Source: Crassaminicella profunda (lineage in GTDB: Bacteria > Bacillota > Clostridia > Peptostreptococcales > Thermotaleaceae). Taken from it: 64,000 nucleotides of DNA. The position numbers and the translations under genes were made by a program. The notes below the pieces were generated by a model. The model was not told where the DNA came from. It made no database searches and saw nothing but the letters and a program-made list of their open reading frames with translations. This document shows positions 46,071 through 55,692 of this stretch, in pieces (position 1 is the stretch's first letter; every line of letters starts with the position of its first letter). The DNA lies in contig NZ_CP082326.1 of assembly GCF_019884785.1 (NCBI RefSeq), positions 2,225,355-2,289,354 of the forward strand, in the 5' to 3' direction.

Positions 46071-46827
46071 ACAGTTCACTCACTTTTTGGGTTAAAAGTT
46101 TCGTATCCTCAAATACATTCTTATAGTTTATTTTAGGTCTTTCAATTAAAAGCACTGGCAGTTTCATTCTTCGAGCCGCCTCTAATTTTTGAATCGTACC
46201 TCCAACATCTCCACTTTCTTTAGATACCAATATATTTATTTGATATTTTTTAATCATTTCCATATTCATTTCTATAGAAAAGGGTCCCTGCATGGCTATA
46301 ATATTTGAAGGCTTAATCCCTAAGATTTCACACTTTTGTATTACTTTACTTACGGGCAATATTCTAGGAAATAATTTTTCTTTTTCTAAATTTTTTGCAA
46401 AAACATCTAAGGTTTTGCTACCTGTTGTGAGTAGTATGTTTCCATCTATTCTCTTTAAGCTTTCTACTGCTTCTTCATAAGTGGAAGCATATTGGATCAA
46501 TCCTTCATATGAATCTAAGTCTACCTTTTCTCTTTGATATCTTAAATAAGTAATTTTTGTATTTTCACAAGCATCCATAGCATTTTGTGAAACTTCTACC
46601 GCATACGGATGGGTTGCATCAATGAGTACTTTTACTTTTTTTTCTATAATTAAATTTTCCATTTCTCCTCTTTTTAACTTTTTAGGAATAATGGTACACA
46701 AATCATTTTTTTCAATAAGAGTTCCACCATAGACGCTTGCTGTTGTTACTATCAATGGGTACTCTTGATTTAAAAGATGGCTTACAAGTTCCCTTCCATC
46801 TTTTGTACCGCTTAAAATCATGATCAT
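46063..46827 (-). CDS. cobK: Precorrin-6A reductase (CobK/CbiJ)
   Basis: A 254-residue reductase of the corrin pathway. It starts MILSGTKDGRELVSHLL and has the VYGGTLIEK, DATHPYAVEVSQNAMDACE and LLTTGSKTLDVF segments typical of CobK/CbiJ. It reduces the macrocycle with a nicotinamide cofactor. It overlaps cobJ by four bases. Confidence 0.92.
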   Translation of the reverse strand: MIMILSGTKDGRELVSHLLNQEYPLIVTTASVYGGTLIEKNDLCTIIPKKLKRGEMENLIIEKKVKVLIDATHPYAVEVSQNAMDACENTKITYLRYQREKVDLDSYEGLIQYASTYEEAVESLKRIDGNILLTTGSKTLDVFAKNLEKEKLFPRILPVSKVIQKCEILGIKPSNIIAMQGPFSIEMNMEMIKKYQINILVSKESGDVGGTIQKLEAARRMKLPVLLIERPKINYKNVFEDTKLLTQKVSELYG

Positions 46828-47564
46828 ATTTTATATCCTCTAGGGGTAATCATTTTTCCGTTCTTCACATAAGTTTTAGCATTTCCTATTATTACTACCG
46901 TCAGCATATCAATAGGATGATTTAGCATGTTTTCAAGATCTGTAATAACTACTTCTTCACCATCTCTTTTTGCATTTCTTACAATTCCTACAGGTGTCCC
47001 TTTATCCTTATGCTTCATCATAATTTCTCTTGCTTCTTCAATTTGATGAACACGTCCTTTACTTCTAGGATTATACAGCGCTATGATAAAATCTCCCATA
47101 GCAGCACATTCAATTCTTTTTTTGATCAATTCCCAATCTGTCAATAGATCACTTAAAGATATTACTGAAAAATCGTGCATCATTGGTGCCCCAAGAACAG
47201 ATGCTGCAGCACTAGCAGCAGTAATGCCAGGGACAAGTTCTATTTCTACATCTGCATTTCTTTCATATTTTACTTCAAGCATGATGCCAGCCATGCCATA
47301 TACCCCTGCATCTCCACTGCTGATAATACAGACTTTTTTTCCTTCTAATGCTTTATCAATAGTTAAATTACATCTTTCAACTTCTTTTCTCATTCCTGAA
47401 TCAATTACTTCTTTTCCATCTATTAAATCCTCTACTAAATGAATATATGTTTTATAACCTATAACAACTTCAGAATCTATTATAGCATCTAAAGCTCTTT
47501 TGCTCATATGTTCTCGATTTCCAGGTCCTAAACCTATTACATATATTTTTCCTTTATTATGCAT
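46824..47564 (-). CDS. cobJ: Precorrin-3B C17-methyltransferase (CobJ/CbiH)
   Basis: A 246-residue SAM-dependent methyltransferase that contracts the corrin ring at C17. It has the tetrapyrrole methylase start IYVIGLGPGNREHMSKRA, the SSGDAGVYGMAG loop, VPGITAASAAASVLGAP and the ALYNPRSKGR motif. The ATG at 47564 has a GGGAG site; the open frame extends ten codons further into the end of hemA without one. It overlaps hemA by eight bases. Confidence 0.93.
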   Translation of the reverse strand: MHNKGKIYVIGLGPGNREHMSKRALDAIIDSEVVIGYKTYIHLVEDLIDGKEVIDSGMRKEVERCNLTIDKALEGKKVCIISSGDAGVYGMAGIMLEVKYERNADVEIELVPGITAASAAASVLGAPMMHDFSVISLSDLLTDWELIKKRIECAAMGDFIIALYNPRSKGRVHQIEEAREIMMKHKDKGTPVGIVRNAKRDGEEVVITDLENMLNHPIDMLTVVIIGNAKTYVKNGKMITPRGYKI

Positions 47565-48855
47565 TCTGCTTTCTCCCTTTCTTTCTACAGCCATATATAT
47601 TCATTGCAAATAATTCACTAGCAATTTTTGCATATAGCTTGCCTTTTCGATCTTCTCCCGCTCTCTTTAGATTGAGAATAGGCCTTTTAATTAGTTTCTT
47701 AGCCATACTTTTCATAACAATTTCAATTAATTCCTTATCCTTGCTTGACGCTTGGTCAAGTCTTTTCATTAAACTCTCTATTTCCGATTCTAATATATCT
47801 AAGCTATGTTCTTGTATTTCCTCAATCACTGGAAATACAGGAAGACAATTGTACCAATTTTCAAATTGAACACATTCTTCAATAATCATCTCCATTGCAT
47901 CTTGTGCTGCTTTAAGTCTGACTTCCATATTTTCAAGAGATACCTTTTTTAGTTCATCTAATTCATATACGGATACACCCTCTAAATTTTTAATCTCAGG
48001 ATCTACATCTCTTGGAACTGCAATATCTACAATACAGAGTCTGTTTCCCTTATAAAAATTCTTTTCAATTTCTTCCTTTTTTAAGACATAGTGAGGAGCA
48101 CTTGTTGAAGTAATTACAATATCTACCTTTTGAATCATTTCGTATCTCTCTTGAAACTTAACCACACGGATTTCTTCATATCTTTCAGATAAATTAATAG
48201 CATGTCCTACAGTTCGATTCGTTACATATATTTCTTTTACCCCTTTATAGATTAAATTTTCTATAGCAATACGACTCATCTTCCCAACACCGATAACCAA
48301 AACCTTCTTATCTTCCAAATCATCAAAAATCTCTTCAATAAATTTTACAGCAATAGAACTAATGGATAATGAATTTTGTGATATAGCCGTCTCTCTTTTA
48401 ATTTTCTTTGCAATGGTTACAGCTTCTCGATACAATTTATTCAGTACTTTTCCTGTACATCCTCTTTCTAATGCATATTCATGAGCATTTCTTACTTGTC
48501 CTAATATTTGGTCTTCCCCTAATACTAAAGATTCTAGTCCTGCAGCTAATTGAAACACATGCTTTACTGCCTTATCCGATTTATTCATAAAAAAATGAAT
48601 ATCCAATAGATCTTTTTCTGTATGAAAAAAATCACAATAAAAATCTTTCAAATGTTGAATACCTTCATCTACCTCTGTAACAACTGCTGTTATTTCACTT
48701 CGATTACAAGTTGATAAAATGACAACTTCCTTCACATACTCACTTTTCTTAAACATTTCATATGCCTTTTCCAAATCACTTTTTGAAAAAGAAACTTTTT
48801 CTCTAATCTCTAGGGGAGAATTTTTATGATTAATCCCCACTACAACGATTTCCAT
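47557..48855 (-). CDS. hemA: Glutamyl-tRNA reductase
   Basis: A 432-residue enzyme that reduces glutamyl-tRNA to glutamate 1-semialdehyde. The N-terminal VVGINHKNSPLEIREKVSF, the catalytic cysteine in LSTCNRSEITAV, the GEDQILGQVRNAHEYA segment, the NADPH motif VIGVGKMSRIAIENL and the C-terminal helical domain are present. It lies amid corrin genes rather than next to hemL, which ties precursor supply to cobalamin demand. Confidence 0.97.
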   Translation of the reverse strand: MEIVVVGINHKNSPLEIREKVSFSKSDLEKAYEMFKKSEYVKEVVILSTCNRSEITAVVTEVDEGIQHLKDFYCDFFHTEKDLLDIHFFMNKSDKAVKHVFQLAAGLESLVLGEDQILGQVRNAHEYALERGCTGKVLNKLYREAVTIAKKIKRETAISQNSLSISSIAVKFIEEIFDDLEDKKVLVIGVGKMSRIAIENLIYKGVKEIYVTNRTVGHAINLSERYEEIRVVKFQERYEMIQKVDIVITSTSAPHYVLKKEEIEKNFYKGNRLCIVDIAVPRDVDPEIKNLEGVSVYELDELKKVSLENMEVRLKAAQDAMEMIIEECVQFENWYNCLPVFPVIEEIQEHSLDILESEIESLMKRLDQASSKDKELIEIVMKSMAKKLIKRPILNLKRAGEDRKGKLYAKIASELFAMNIYGCRKKGRKQNA

Positions 48856-48858
48856 TTT

Positions 48859-49896
48859 CTACTCACCTTCTCTGAATACTGCTATTGTTATACCGTCATA
48901 GCCTTTCTTTTTTTGAATCATTTTTCCATCTTTACTTGTTAAAAAGGCTACAGGTTCACATACTGATCCAACGCCTATTTGCTTTTTTACAAATTCTGAA
49001 TGTTCAAATTGAGCTTCTACTTTTTTTATATCTTCTCGCTCTACAATGAGCAATGGTACTTTTAGCGATTTTGCTGCCTTTATTAGTCCTTCTTCATTCT
49101 TCTTTATATCTACCGTTGCTATATGCTTGATGGACTTTTTTGAAATTTTCAAATCATTAATGGTCTCTTCTACAGCTTTTAATATTTCTTCTTCTGATTT
49201 TCCACGTCTACATCCAATCCCAAAAACAATGTTTTTCGGTCTAAGGACTACACAATCTATTCCTATAGGCTTTTTTATGCTTTTTTCCGATACGTAAATA
49301 AGTCCTTTAAATTCCTTATCTACATGCTCTTTATCAATCTTTGTTACGTTATTAGGAAGTTCTATATCAATAGCAATATCTGAAACAATTCCTACCTTTT
49401 CACCATTCACAATATGGGCTGTTACTTTGGTTGCATCAGAAAAATCTTCTATCTCATAATCTAATGCCATTGCTAATGTATCTATAGCCATAGATTCATT
49501 CACATCTGAAGCAGTAGTAATAACAGGATTTGCATCTAATATTTCTGCAATTTTTTTCGTATAATCATTTGCGCCTCCTATATGCCCAGATAAAAGACTA
49601 ATTACATTTTTTCCCTTTTCATCTAATACCAATACAGCAGGATCTGTTTTTTTATCTTTTATATAAGGAGCAATAGATCTTACTACAATTCCTGTAGACA
49701 TAATAAAAATCAAACATCTATATTGATGAAATATTTCACCTGTAAAATCAAACATCTTTCCATGGATTTTTTTTATATTTTCACCCTCTATATAAAATTT
49801 TGGATGTACATATAAAACAGCTTCATCTATAGCACTTAGTAACTTTACTCCAATCTTCATACCACCCTTTGTTAGTGTAATAATGGCTTTATCCAT
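48859..49896 (-). CDS. cbiG: Cobalt-precorrin 5A hydrolase
   Basis: A 345-residue CbiG that opens the lactone of cobalt-precorrin 5A. The N- and middle domains contain the SLLSGHIGGANDYTKKIAE motif, and the C-terminal CobE-like domain has VFGIGCRRGKSEEEI and IGVGSVCEPVAFLTS. It abuts cbiF (one-base contact), so translation is coupled. Confidence 0.95.
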   Translation of the reverse strand: MDKAIITLTKGGMKIGVKLLSAIDEAVLYVHPKFYIEGENIKKIHGKMFDFTGEIFHQYRCLIFIMSTGIVVRSIAPYIKDKKTDPAVLVLDEKGKNVISLLSGHIGGANDYTKKIAEILDANPVITTASDVNESMAIDTLAMALDYEIEDFSDATKVTAHIVNGEKVGIVSDIAIDIELPNNVTKIDKEHVDKEFKGLIYVSEKSIKKPIGIDCVVLRPKNIVFGIGCRRGKSEEEILKAVEETINDLKISKKSIKHIATVDIKKNEEGLIKAAKSLKVPLLIVEREDIKKVEAQFEHSEFVKKQIGVGSVCEPVAFLTSKDGKMIQKKKGYDGITIAVFREGE

Positions 49897-50645
49897 TATT
49901 TTGCAGTCCTAAACTCATGACTAAATGTCTTATCATAAAGCTTAGAGTACTCATAGTCATTTCCCAGGAAATCTCCCACCAAAATCTGAGCTGTTTTATT
50001 AATCCCAGATGTTTTTACTTTTTCTGCAATATTTTCTAATGTCCCTATTACAACTTTTTGATCCTCCCAAGTAGCCTTTTGGATCACTGCAATAGGTGTT
50101 TTTAAAGGATAATGAGTTGCAAGTCTTTTAGCTACATCTTCTATCATGTGTACAGATAGGAATATGCACATAGACGCTTGATGCTCAGCTAATTTTTCAA
50201 GACTCTCCTTTTCAGGAACAGGAGTTCTTCCTTCCATCCTTGTTAGAATAACTGTCTGTGTAACTCCAGGTAGTGTGAATTCCTTATTGATAGCCGCTGC
50301 GGCTCCAACAAAAGAACTTACTCCAGGAATAACCTTGTAGTCAATCTGTCTTTCTTCTAATATATCAATTTGTTCTCTTATAGCTCCATAAATACTTGGA
50401 TCTCCTGTGTGCACCCTAGCTACAAGTTGATTTTCTTTTACTGCTGCCTCCATTACTTCAATCACTTCTTCTAATGTCATTGAAGCACTATTATAAACAA
50501 CTGCTGCTTCTTTTCTACAACCAATGATTTCCTTATTTACAAGAGAACCTGCATAAATGATCACATCAGCCTCTTCAACGATTCTTTTTCCTTTTACCGT
50601 AATCAAATCAGGATCTCCTGGACCTGCTCCAATAAAATATACCAT
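49896..50645 (-). CDS. cbiF: Precorrin-4 C11-methyltransferase
   Basis: A 249-residue SAM-dependent methylase. It begins VYFIGAGPGDPDLITVKG and has HTGDPSIYGAIREQ and the C11-specific TRMEGRTPVPEKE segment that marks CbiF/CobM. It acts after ring contraction in the anaerobic route. Confidence 0.95.
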   Translation of the reverse strand: MVYFIGAGPGDPDLITVKGKRIVEEADVIIYAGSLVNKEIIGCRKEAAVVYNSASMTLEEVIEVMEAAVKENQLVARVHTGDPSIYGAIREQIDILEERQIDYKVIPGVSSFVGAAAAINKEFTLPGVTQTVILTRMEGRTPVPEKESLEKLAEHQASMCIFLSVHMIEDVAKRLATHYPLKTPIAVIQKATWEDQKVVIGTLENIAEKVKTSGINKTAQILVGDFLGNDYEYSKLYDKTFSHEFRTAK

Positions 50646-50661
50646 TCTTTGTTGCCTCCCT

Positions 50662-51246
50662 TTATTTTTTTATCCCTGCAATAATATATATTGGATTTAA
50701 CGCTTCCATTAATGTATATCTTCCCAAAGCTTTTCCTCTAGAAACATTTACAGATACAACATCTAAATCTTTAAATCCACTTTTCTTTAGATTCTCAATA
50801 GATTCATATAAGGTTTCTATGGTTATGCAATTAACAACACATCTTCCATCTTCGGATAGTTTCTCATAACACAACTTTATAATGTCTTCTAATTCGCCAC
50901 CACTACCACCGATCATAACTCTATCAAAAGCATCCATATCCTTTAATTTTTCTACTGCTTTCCCATGAATAATTTCTAAATCAACTTGAAATTTCTCACT
51001 ATTTCTTTTAATTAATTCTACACCTTCTACATTTCTTTCAATAGCAATAACTTTACCCTTTGTGCAAATATGTGCAGCTTCTATGGCAATAGACCCAGTC
51101 CCTGCTCCCACATCTACCATAGTAGAATTTTCTTCTAATCTAAGCTTTGATAAAGTAACTGCTCTTACTTCTTCCTTTGTCATAGGAACTTTTCCACGAA
51201 TAAATAATTCATCGGGTATTCCAGGTGTTTTATACATCCATTTCAT
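50662..51246 (-). CDS. cbiT: Precorrin-6Y (cobalt-precorrin-7) C15-methyltransferase, decarboxylating subunit CbiT
   Basis: A 194-residue class I SAM methyltransferase with the glycine-rich loop MVDVGAGTGSIAIEAA and the VMIGGSGGELEDI segment. It methylates C15 and removes the C12 acetate group. It overlaps cbiE by 17 bases; in other bacteria the two are fused as CobL. Confidence 0.94.
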   Translation of the reverse strand: MKWMYKTPGIPDELFIRGKVPMTKEEVRAVTLSKLRLEENSTMVDVGAGTGSIAIEAAHICTKGKVIAIERNVEGVELIKRNSEKFQVDLEIIHGKAVEKLKDMDAFDRVMIGGSGGELEDIIKLCYEKLSEDGRCVVNCITIETLYESIENLKKSGFKDLDVVSVNVSRGKALGRYTLMEALNPIYIIAGIKK

Positions 51247-51859
51247 CTTTTATCACCACCACTGACATACCAAAGTCTGGCATGTCCATAATTTCTTTAG
51301 GACTTCCTATAGTAATCTTTTCATGATCATAGGAAAGATTTTCTCCAACAACCATAATTTTTCCATTTATTTGCTGATCCACCATCAATCTTGCAATCTC
51401 TTTAGGAGAATATTTATGGTCCGTAAGCATGATTACTTTTTTATTGTTTTTTATGGTCTCTATAAAATCAAATGTTCTTCCATGCAAGCTTCCAATATAT
51501 GCATCATGCCAGGATTCTTTAAGTTTTGCTGCTAAATACTGATAGGAACTAATTCCTGGAACAACCTCTAATGCATGACTTTCAAAATGTTTTTTTAAGA
51601 AATTAAGCATACTGTAAAAGCCTGTATCTCCTGAAAGTAAATAAGCAATTTTTTTATCTTTCCTATTTTCTTTTGTATATACGATTAAATCATTCAAATT
51701 AGATCCAATATATAAAACTTCCTTTTCAAGATCTTCAAAATATTGCAAATTTCTTTTTCCACCTATTAAGACATCACAATTTTTGATAATTTTTGTTGTA
51801 ATAGGCAATATATATTCTTTGCTTCCAGGTCCCATCCCAAGGACATGTACCTTATGCAT
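51230..51859 (-). CDS. cbiE: Precorrin-6Y C5,15-methyltransferase subunit CbiE
   Basis: A 209-residue tetrapyrrole methylase. It has VLGMGPGSKEYILPI, the LSGDTGFYSMLNFL loop and VPGISSYQYLAAKL. It methylates C5 and works with CbiT, whose gene it overlaps. It also overlaps cbiD by eight bases. Confidence 0.94.
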   Translation of the reverse strand: MHKVHVLGMGPGSKEYILPITTKIIKNCDVLIGGKRNLQYFEDLEKEVLYIGSNLNDLIVYTKENRKDKKIAYLLSGDTGFYSMLNFLKKHFESHALEVVPGISSYQYLAAKLKESWHDAYIGSLHGRTFDFIETIKNNKKVIMLTDHKYSPKEIARLMVDQQINGKIMVVGENLSYDHEKITIGSPKEIMDMPDFGMSVVVIKDEMDV

Positions 51860-52973
51860 TTTTAAATTCCTCCAACAATTTTTTTGCTATCTCTCCTACC
51901 CCTAAAATCTTCTGATCCATAGAAAACATAACAATCCCAACTTCTAATTCATCATAAACTCTACTTTTACACCTTTTTTCCGCCTTTTGACATAAAACTT
52001 CAAATACCTTTTCATATCCATTTTTTTCTATGACCTCAATAGCAGCTTCTGTTGTAACACACTTAAATAATTCTTCAATGATTTTTGTAGGAGCACCTAA
52101 AAGGGCCATATTTGATGCAATAATCTCTATTCTCCCATCTGCTACCTTACTATGGGTATGAAAAATCCCTCCAGAAAGTTTAACGAATTTCCCAATATGC
52201 CCAATCATCAGGACTTCTTTTATGCCATTCGCTACACATTGTTCGAGCATAAAACCTACAAAATTACTGGTTTTCATTATATGCTCTTTATCAAATCCAT
52301 AATGAGATACTGCCAAATCTCTTCCATAATTCCCCGGAACTAAAATTAGTTTCTCTATTCCTTCTTGTACAGCCATCTTCACTTCAAGGGCTAATGACTC
52401 CTTAAAAGCTTCTTCTGACATAGGTACAACAATCCCTGATGTTCCAAGAATAGAAATTCCACCCATAATCCCTAGTTTAGGGTTAAATGTTCTTTTTGCA
52501 ACTTCTTCCCCCTTAGGAACAGATATTGTAATGACCGCTCCCTTATTTTTTGGTAAAACTTCTGAAACTTCTTTTTTGATCATACTTTGTGGGACAGGGT
52601 TAATAGCAGGACTTCCAGGAGTTATTGAAAGTCCTGGTTTTGTAACAACCCCGACCCCCCTTCCACCTTTAATCTCAATCTTTGGCTCATCAATAATTTC
52701 AACAGTAGAAGTTACTAAAATGCCATGGGTATTATCTGGATCATCTCCACCATCTTTTTCTACAGAACAGCTAGCACAATGGTCCCCAATATAATAATCT
52801 TTTACTTCAATATCAAGCTTCCATCCTTTTGGTGTATCAATCCTTATAAAATCCATCTTCTCTTTTGTCAATGCCATCATAGCAGCCGCCTTAGAGGCAG
52901 CTGCAGCACATGACCCTGTTGTATATCCATATCTCATTTTCTTTCCATCTTTTACAATGTATCGATCAATCAT
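51852..52973 (-). CDS. cbiD: Cobalt-precorrin-5B C1-methyltransferase
   Basis: A 373-residue CbiD. It has the N-terminal RYGYTTGSCAAAASKAAAMM, the GDDPDNTHG and GRGVGVVTKPGLSITPG motifs and the GHIGKFVKLSGGIFHTHSKVADGR signature. CbiD is exclusive to the anaerobic (early-cobalt) pathway, so its presence fixes the type of cobalamin synthesis here. Confidence 0.96.
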   Translation of the reverse strand: MIDRYIVKDGKKMRYGYTTGSCAAAASKAAAMMALTKEKMDFIRIDTPKGWKLDIEVKDYYIGDHCASCSVEKDGGDDPDNTHGILVTSTVEIIDEPKIEIKGGRGVGVVTKPGLSITPGSPAINPVPQSMIKKEVSEVLPKNKGAVITISVPKGEEVAKRTFNPKLGIMGGISILGTSGIVVPMSEEAFKESLALEVKMAVQEGIEKLILVPGNYGRDLAVSHYGFDKEHIMKTSNFVGFMLEQCVANGIKEVLMIGHIGKFVKLSGGIFHTHSKVADGRIEIIASNMALLGAPTKIIEELFKCVTTEAAIEVIEKNGYEKVFEVLCQKAEKRCKSRVYDELEVGIVMFSMDQKILGVGEIAKKLLEEFKNA

Positions 52974-53084
52974 CTTTTTCCCTCATTTTAAGTTTGTTTA
53001 TAAATCACACATTTTAATAAGTAAAATCACAGTTTGATTCATAAAAAAAGAATCTGCCTATTTACAATATGAATTCCATTCGTT

Positions 53085-53711
53085 TTAGTCCTCTATCATA
53101 TATAAAATTGCATTAACAATAGCCGCAGCTACAGTACTTCCTCCTTTACGTCCTCTTGTAACAATATATGGAACATTTAACTTTTCAAATTCTTCCTTAG
53201 ACTCAGCAGCTCCAACAAATCCTACAGGTACTCCTATTACTAAATCTGGTTTTATTTTCCCTTCTTCTATAAACTGTTTTAATTTAAATAGAGCAGTAGG
53301 AGCATTCCCGATAACAAACACTTTATTTTTTTCATCTTTTATAGCTTTGTCCATTGCTGCCATTGCTCTTGTTGTTCCCTTTTCTTTTGCTGTTTTTGCT
53401 ACATCCTCATCTGATATAAAGCAATGTACTTCTCCACCATGTTGTGAAAGTCTTTTTTTATTAATTCCTGACATAGCCATTTTTGTATCTGTAACAATAT
53501 GTGCTCCTGATTTAATAGCTTTTTTTGCAGAGTCAATAGCATCTTCTGAAATAATCGTAATATCTGCATATTGGAAATCTGCCGTAGTATGAATCACACG
53601 TTTTACTATTTTTCCTATATCTTCTGGAAAAGTTTTATCTCCTAATTCCTCTGTAATGATTTCAAAACTTCTCTTTTCAATTAAATGTGGCACCTTTATA
53701 TAATTGCTCAT
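53085..53711 (-). CDS. cbiC: Precorrin-8X / cobalt-precorrin-8 methylmutase
   Basis: A 208-residue methylmutase that moves the C11 methyl group to C12, giving cobyrinic acid. It has the active-site histidine in VIHTTADFQY, DTKMAMSGINKKRL, the APTALFKL segment and GVPVGFVGAAESKE. It is separated from cbiD by 111 AT-rich bases in which no clear signal was seen, and follows the kinase gene by 12 bases. Confidence 0.95.
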   Translation of the reverse strand: MSNYIKVPHLIEKRSFEIITEELGDKTFPEDIGKIVKRVIHTTADFQYADITIISEDAIDSAKKAIKSGAHIVTDTKMAMSGINKKRLSQHGGEVHCFISDEDVAKTAKEKGTTRAMAAMDKAIKDEKNKVFVIGNAPTALFKLKQFIEEGKIKPDLVIGVPVGFVGAAESKEEFEKLNVPYIVTRGRKGGSTVAAAIVNAILYMIED

Positions 53712-53723
53712 TTTTTTCTCCTC

Positions 53724-54608
53724 CTAGTCTTTTGTTATAATGCGAACCCCACCCTGCACCATCTTAGTAAAATAATGCTTATAATCATGTAGGTAAATTT
53801 CACTTTCCTTTAATTGATTTACTAGTTCTTTTCCATCTACTTTGCTTTTTTCAAAAATAATGCCAAATACTGTACCGCTATGGGCGACATTCACCCCAAA
53901 ACAACCAAGCTTTAAAGAAAGATCAATCAGTTCTTCAAGCTTTTCTTTATATAAAATATTTTGGTTTGCTAATGCACTAATGGTTGCTGCTTTACCTAAA
54001 AGTGAAAAATCTTTTTTTTCATAAGCTAACTCAAATATTTCATAAGCCTTTTCTACTTTAGATTGATTCATGTTTCTTAAAAACTTATGATCTTTTTTTC
54101 TAAACAGCTGTGTATTTAAGCTTTTAGGGGATTCTAAAACCAATACATCTAAATTTGGAGACCAATCAAAGCTTTTAATCCTTATTCCCTTTAAATGATC
54201 AAAGAGTGTTAATATATCAAATATTGTACTATCTGTTGGCTCAATTTGCGTACAAATCTTAGCCATTTCATCTACCCGTAAGGTTTTTCCTATTAATTTT
54301 GCTGTTGCCCTTACTGTTGCTGCTATATCTGCCGTACTACTTGCCATGCCCTTCTCAATAGGTATATCAGATTCTACTTGAAGGGATAAGGTATCTCCAA
54401 CACTTTTATCTAATCCAAAATAATCAATGGTTTTATACATAGCCTCTATGGCTTTTTTAGTTCTTTGATCTCTCATTGGATCTTTTCTTTCCTCTATAGT
54501 CACAGTTGAATAAATATTGATTGGATAAGATATTAATTTTTCTCCCTCTCCAATCACACCTTGCAAAAGTTCTCCACAAGAAGCTGGGCAAATAGCTTTA
54601 ACTTTCAT
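53724..54608 (-). CDS. GHMP kinase, probable L-threonine kinase (PduX-like)
   Basis: A 294-residue GHMP-family kinase. It begins VKAICPASCGELLQGVI and has the ATP loop PIEKGMASSTADIAATVRA and the late GVNVAHSGTVFGIIF motif, as in PduX. PduX makes L-threonine O-3-phosphate, the substrate of CobD. The gene overlaps cobD by 11 bases, which supports that role. The enzyme assignment is by family and context. Confidence 0.87.
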   Translation of the reverse strand: MKVKAICPASCGELLQGVIGEGEKLISYPINIYSTVTIEERKDPMRDQRTKKAIEAMYKTIDYFGLDKSVGDTLSLQVESDIPIEKGMASSTADIAATVRATAKLIGKTLRVDEMAKICTQIEPTDSTIFDILTLFDHLKGIRIKSFDWSPNLDVLVLESPKSLNTQLFRKKDHKFLRNMNQSKVEKAYEIFELAYEKKDFSLLGKAATISALANQNILYKEKLEELIDLSLKLGCFGVNVAHSGTVFGIIFEKSKVDGKELVNQLKESEIYLHDYKHYFTKMVQGGVRIITKD

Positions 54609-55680
54609 ATAGTACCTCTTTTAATGCTTTTGCAAATAATTTATTTAGCCCTTTATCTTTAATAGCAATTCTATAAAAGCTTTCATCTAAATTTTTATAA
54701 TTGCTACAACTTCTTATTAAAATTTTCTTTTTTAAAAGAACTTCCCTGAGGTCTTTCCTCTCCTCTAAAAGTTTAAATAATATATAATTCCCATTCGGCT
54801 TGTAAACTTTTATTTTATTTATTTTCTTTAGTTCATCAAAAAAATCTTTTCTTTCAGATGTAATCCATTCTCTACTTTTCTCTCTATATATTTTATCCTT
54901 AAAAACCATTCCAGCCATAGCTGCATAACTATTAATGGTCCAAGGTTCTTTATGATCATTAACCCTTTCTAGCAATCTAACGTTTGAGGTAATTCCATAG
55001 CCAATCCTTAGTCCTGGAAGAGCATAAAATTTTGTTAATGCTTTAACAATGATAAGGTTGTGATAATTCATTATATAGGGAAGCATGGTTTCTTTTGTAG
55101 GTTCATCTACAAAATCTATAAACGCTTCGTCCATCATAAGATGTACATGATTTTTTTCACAATGCTTTAAGATTTTTATAAGTCTTTTATTTTCAACCAT
55201 TTGGCTTGTTGGATTATTTGGATTACAAAGAATGACTAAATCAAAACTCTCATCAATGGTTTTTAAAATGTCATCATCTACCTGAAAATCATTTTCTTCC
55301 TTCAAATGGAAATATTCAACTTGACTTCCTGCCCTCATTAATGCCCGTTCATACTCTCCAAAGGTAGGCGCAAGGATCATGCTTTTCTTTGGTTTTAAGC
55401 TAGCAATCATTGAAAATATTACTTCTGTTGCACCATTTCCAACAGTTATATATTCTCTATTGATATGATGTTCCTTAGCTATTGCTTGGATTAACCCATT
55501 GTATTCAGGATCAGGATAATTTTCAATTCTATCAATATTTTCAATTAAAGCTTTTTTAAAATTAATCGGTACACCAAGGGGGTTTATATTTGCACTAAAA
55601 TCAATGATTTCTTCCTTTTGTATTCCTAGTTTTTCTGCAATTTCATATATATTTCCACCATGTTTTACTTTTTTCATCAT
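54598..55680 (-). CDS. cobD: Threonine-phosphate decarboxylase
   Basis: A 360-residue PLP enzyme of the HisC-like family. It shows HGGNIYEIAEKLGI, ENYPDPEYNGL, VGNGATEVIFSMI, the LCNPNNPTSQMV loop and the PLP lysine in VKALTKFYALPGLRIGYG. It produces (R)-1-aminopropan-2-yl phosphate for the nucleotide loop of cobalamin. A plain histidinol-phosphate aminotransferase is less likely because it is embedded between pduX-like and cbiB genes. Confidence 0.93.
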   Translation of the reverse strand: MMKKVKHGGNIYEIAEKLGIQKEEIIDFSANINPLGVPINFKKALIENIDRIENYPDPEYNGLIQAIAKEHHINREYITVGNGATEVIFSMIASLKPKKSMILAPTFGEYERALMRAGSQVEYFHLKEENDFQVDDDILKTIDESFDLVILCNPNNPTSQMVENKRLIKILKHCEKNHVHLMMDEAFIDFVDEPTKETMLPYIMNYHNLIIVKALTKFYALPGLRIGYGITSNVRLLERVNDHKEPWTINSYAAMAGMVFKDKIYREKSREWITSERKDFFDELKKINKIKVYKPNGNYILFKLLEERKDLREVLLKKKILIRSCSNYKNLDESFYRIAIKDKGLNKLFAKALKEVLYES

Positions 55681-55692
55681 ACCCTCTCCCTG

